Notes under the pieces: generated by a model
Told to the model about the DNA's origin: nothing
Seen by the model: the letters and a program-made list of their open reading frames with translations, nothing else
The model's database searches: none
Source: Trachelipus rathkii
Lineage: Eukaryota; Arthropoda; Malacostraca; Isopoda; Trachelipodidae
Reading direction: 5' to 3'
Length of the DNA: 10,218 nucleotides
NCBI GenBank assembly: GCA_015478945.1
Contig: JABUQX010117034.1
Location: forward strand, 12,501 to 22,718
Part shown: positions 8,389 to 10,218 of the stretch, piece after piece
How the letters are laid out: the number at the start of each line of letters is the position of its first letter
How positions within the stretch are numbered: the first letter of the stretch is position 1
Made by a program: the position numbers and the translations under genes

Positions 8389-8402
8389 CCCGCTCAAGCG
8401 GG
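8389..8402 (+). other. LINE copy B 3' UTR hairpin
   Basis: CCCGC-TCAA-GCGGG forms a perfect 5-bp GC stem with a 4-base loop, 14 bases before the start of the tail repeat and 38 bases after the stop codon. Short 3' stem-loops next to the tail are recognised by the RT in several LINE groups, so the same role is inferred here. A perfect palindrome GTACGTAC (8375-8382) precedes it. Confidence 0.7.
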
Positions 8403-8415
8403 AAAAAAGTGGAAG

Positions 8416-8433
8416 TATAATAAATAAATAAAT

Positions 8434-8438
<5 letters not shown>
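8416..8438 (+). repeat. LINE copy B tail: TAAA then TAA units
   Basis: TATAA is followed by three TAAA units (8421-8432) and two TAA units (8433-8438), then passes without a break into (TA)n. Short tandem tails instead of poly(A) are typical of RTE-like LINEs. Confidence 0.85.
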
Positions 8439-8492
<54 letters not shown>

Positions 8493-8512
8493 CTATATAT
8501 ATATATATACTA

Positions 8513-8565
<53 letters not shown>

Positions 8566-8581
8566 TATAGAGGATATATAT
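8439..8581. repeat. (TA)n downstream of LINE B
   Basis: TA dinucleotides are interrupted by occasional C, TT and TAT breaks, continuous with the LINE tail. No other signal is seen. Confidence 0.97.
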
Positions 8582-8646
8582 AGAGTATTCTAGGCACTTT
8601 CCCTCAACCGCCGTCCATGAGAAACTTCGTGAATCGGTCTTCGCAA
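8582..8646. other. GC-richer island inside TA repeats
   Basis: About 65 bases of mixed sequence, including TCAACCGCCGTCC (8604-8616), are flanked on both sides by TA repeats. There is no open frame of note. CTAGGCACTTTCCC (8590-8603) is close to the reverse complement of the LINE B leader around 5285-5297, so it may be a scrap of a related element in inverse orientation. The match is short and could be chance. Confidence 0.6.
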
Positions 8647-8760
8647 TATATACTATATATATATATATACTATATATAGTATATATTATATATATTATAT
8701 ATATATATATAATATATATATATATAATAAATTATATATTATATATAATATATTATATAT

Positions 8761-8820
<60 letters not shown>
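8647..8820. repeat. Degenerate (TA)n tract
   Basis: TA repeats with TAT/ATT phase breaks that create many short self-complementary segments. No coding or regulatory signal can be supported. Confidence 0.95.
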
Positions 8821-9082
8821 AGGAAACTGTGTGTGTTTGTTTGATTGGTATGTGAAAAAATGGATATACTAAGACTTGAAAGGTAGACCAAATTGACGTT
8901 GGAGTAAAAGAAGCTAAAGCGATTTTGTCCAAACTCCGTGGATCATTATTTGACTGTCCATTTTTGGGTAGAACATATTTAAAAGTTTATCCATTTTTGG
9001 GCTATTCCAATTTTTAATCTTTCAGACGTTTGTATTAGAAATCAATTTTTATGTTTAAGTATTTATTTTTTTCATCCCAACA
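8821..9082. other. Unique AT-rich island
   Basis: About 260 bases of non-repetitive DNA lie between two TA tracts. There is no open frame worth calling. The 12-mer TCCATTTTTGGG occurs twice (8957-8968 and 8990-9001), 33 bp apart. Its identity is unknown. It may be host DNA bracketed by expanded microsatellites or a small non-autonomous element. Confidence 0.6.
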
Positions 9083-9131
9083 ATATATACATATATATAT
9101 ATATTATATATATATTATATTATATATATTA

Positions 9132-9162
<31 letters not shown>

Positions 9163-9295
9163 CTATATAATATATTATATATCTATATATATATATATTA
9201 TATATATATATATATTTTATATATATATATAATATATAGTATATATATTATATATAGTATTATATATAATATATATTATATAATATTATATATAT

Positions 9296-9343
<48 letters not shown>

Positions 9344-9405
9344 ACTATACATATATACTATATATATATATATATATAATATATATATATTATATATAAT
9401 ATATA

Positions 9406-9451
<46 letters not shown>

Positions 9452-9594
9452 GAATATATATATACATTATATATATACTATATATATATATAATTACTTT
9501 TATTATATCTATATATATTATTCTTATCCGTAAATATAAGTAAATATATATATATATGATATATACATATATATTATATATATATATACTAGTA

Positions 9595-9671
<77 letters not shown>

Positions 9672-9681
9672 ATATATATAT

Positions 9682-9721
<40 letters not shown>

Positions 9722-10008
9722 TATATATATTATATATATATAATATATTATATTATATATATATATATTATTATACTATATATATTATATATGTACATTT
9801 CGTATAGTACCTAATTACTATATAGTATATTATATTAATTATATATACTATATTATCATATAATAATATATAATAGTTATAGCGGTAGTGCTCATATTAT
9901 ATATATAGGTAGTATATATATACTATATATATATACTATATATATATATATAATATTAATATATATATATTAATATATCTATATATATTATATATATACT
10001 ATATACAT
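9083..10008. repeat. Long degenerate (TA)n satellite-like tract
   Basis: Over 900 bases are almost entirely A and T with irregular TAT/ATA phase switches. Small islands occur, such as around 9483-9540, 9793-9830 and 9872-9896, the last containing AGCGGTAGTGCTC. The phase switches give many imperfect inverted repeats. No gene is present. Confidence 0.95.
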
Positions 10009-10218
10009 AAACCTATGTAGAAAAATTTCAAGGTTCCAAATAAAATAAAACAAAGTTTAGAAACGAATTTCTTATCACCGAATTAAAATAAATGGCTGAC
10101 ATACCAATATGAAACTCGAGGAAGTGAGAATATTTCAAACTTGTAATAAATGTCAGAATGACAATGATAACGTTTACTTCTGCATAGTAGGGGGGAACTA
10201 GCCCAAATGGTTGACAGG
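10009..10218. other. Ordinary AT-rich DNA at window end
   Basis: About 210 bases with balanced strands and no repeats. The only short frame starting ATGGCTGAC (10092) stops within a few codons. No feature can be supported. Confidence 0.6.

Larger units (their letters stand above)
5248..8438 (+). mobile_element. Non-LTR retrotransposon copy B (RTE-like LINE), near full length
   Basis: A single endonuclease-plus-RT polyprotein can be followed from its N-terminus (5358) to a stop at 8348-8350, with all domains in order. It is preceded by a GC-rich leader and followed by a 3' hairpin and a TAAA/TAA tail. There is no ORF1, RNase H or CCHC finger, and the 3' end is a short tandem repeat instead of poly(A), both of which point to an RTE-like element. 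The exact clade is not certain from reading alone. It is broken by an early stop (5532-5534), an in-frame stop at 6966-6968 and several single-base frame changes, but motifs are well kept, so it is much younger than copy A. The 5' boundary is placed where composition turns G-rich and is approximate. Confidence 0.88.

Noticed and set aside
7903..8397. 164-codon minus-strand open frame
   Set aside because: It is antisense to the LINE B C-terminal domain. It has Ser/Leu/Pro-rich composition and no recognisable domain.

Overview
This looks like repeat-dominated nuclear DNA from an animal, most likely an invertebrate. No intact host gene is visible. There are no bacterial-style operons, and the window is built from AT-dinucleotide microsatellites, two decayed non-LTR retrotransposons (LINEs) and one decayed hAT-type DNA transposon. 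The abundance of (TA)n and (TAA)n together with an endonuclease/RT LINE of this type suggests a marine arthropod, for example a decapod crustacean. That assignment is inference from general knowledge, not proof.

Layout. Positions 1-50 are an (ATA)n to (TA)n microsatellite. Positions 50-3943 look like one hAT-superfamily element. It has perfect 11-bp terminal inverted repeats (51-61 and 3932-3942), flanking TATATATA on both sides, and arrays of a roughly 37-bp TATCGGTATCGCT-containing repeat just inside both ends. A broken transposase gene (2921-3576) carries the C-terminal dimerisation region. Nested inside this element is LINE copy A (about 404-2420), which is 5'-truncated, internally deleted and heavily frameshifted. 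It is followed by a low-complexity block (2421-2729).

After a (TA)n tract (3944-4092) comes about 1.15 kb of AT-rich, gene-free DNA (4093-5247). It holds a small hairpin, a TGACGTCA palindrome, a TATA-like box and a six-copy 8-bp tandem repeat. LINE copy B (about 5248-8438) is much better preserved. It has a GC-rich leader, an APE-type endonuclease, a linker, a reverse transcriptase with an FADD active site, a C-terminal domain, a 3' hairpin and a TAAA/TAA tail. It is broken by a few stops and single-base frame changes and is remarkably poor in C on the coding strand.

From 8439 to 10008 the window is mostly degenerate (TA)n, interrupted by a 65-bp GC-richer island and a 265-bp unique island. 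It ends in about 210 bp of ordinary AT-rich DNA.

Nothing here works together as a host pathway. The story is of mobile elements landing in, seeding and being diluted by TA-rich microsatellites. The most interesting features are the same-orientation repeat arrays at the two ends of the hAT element, the association of all three elements with TA/TAA tracts, and the strand-asymmetric composition of LINE B.
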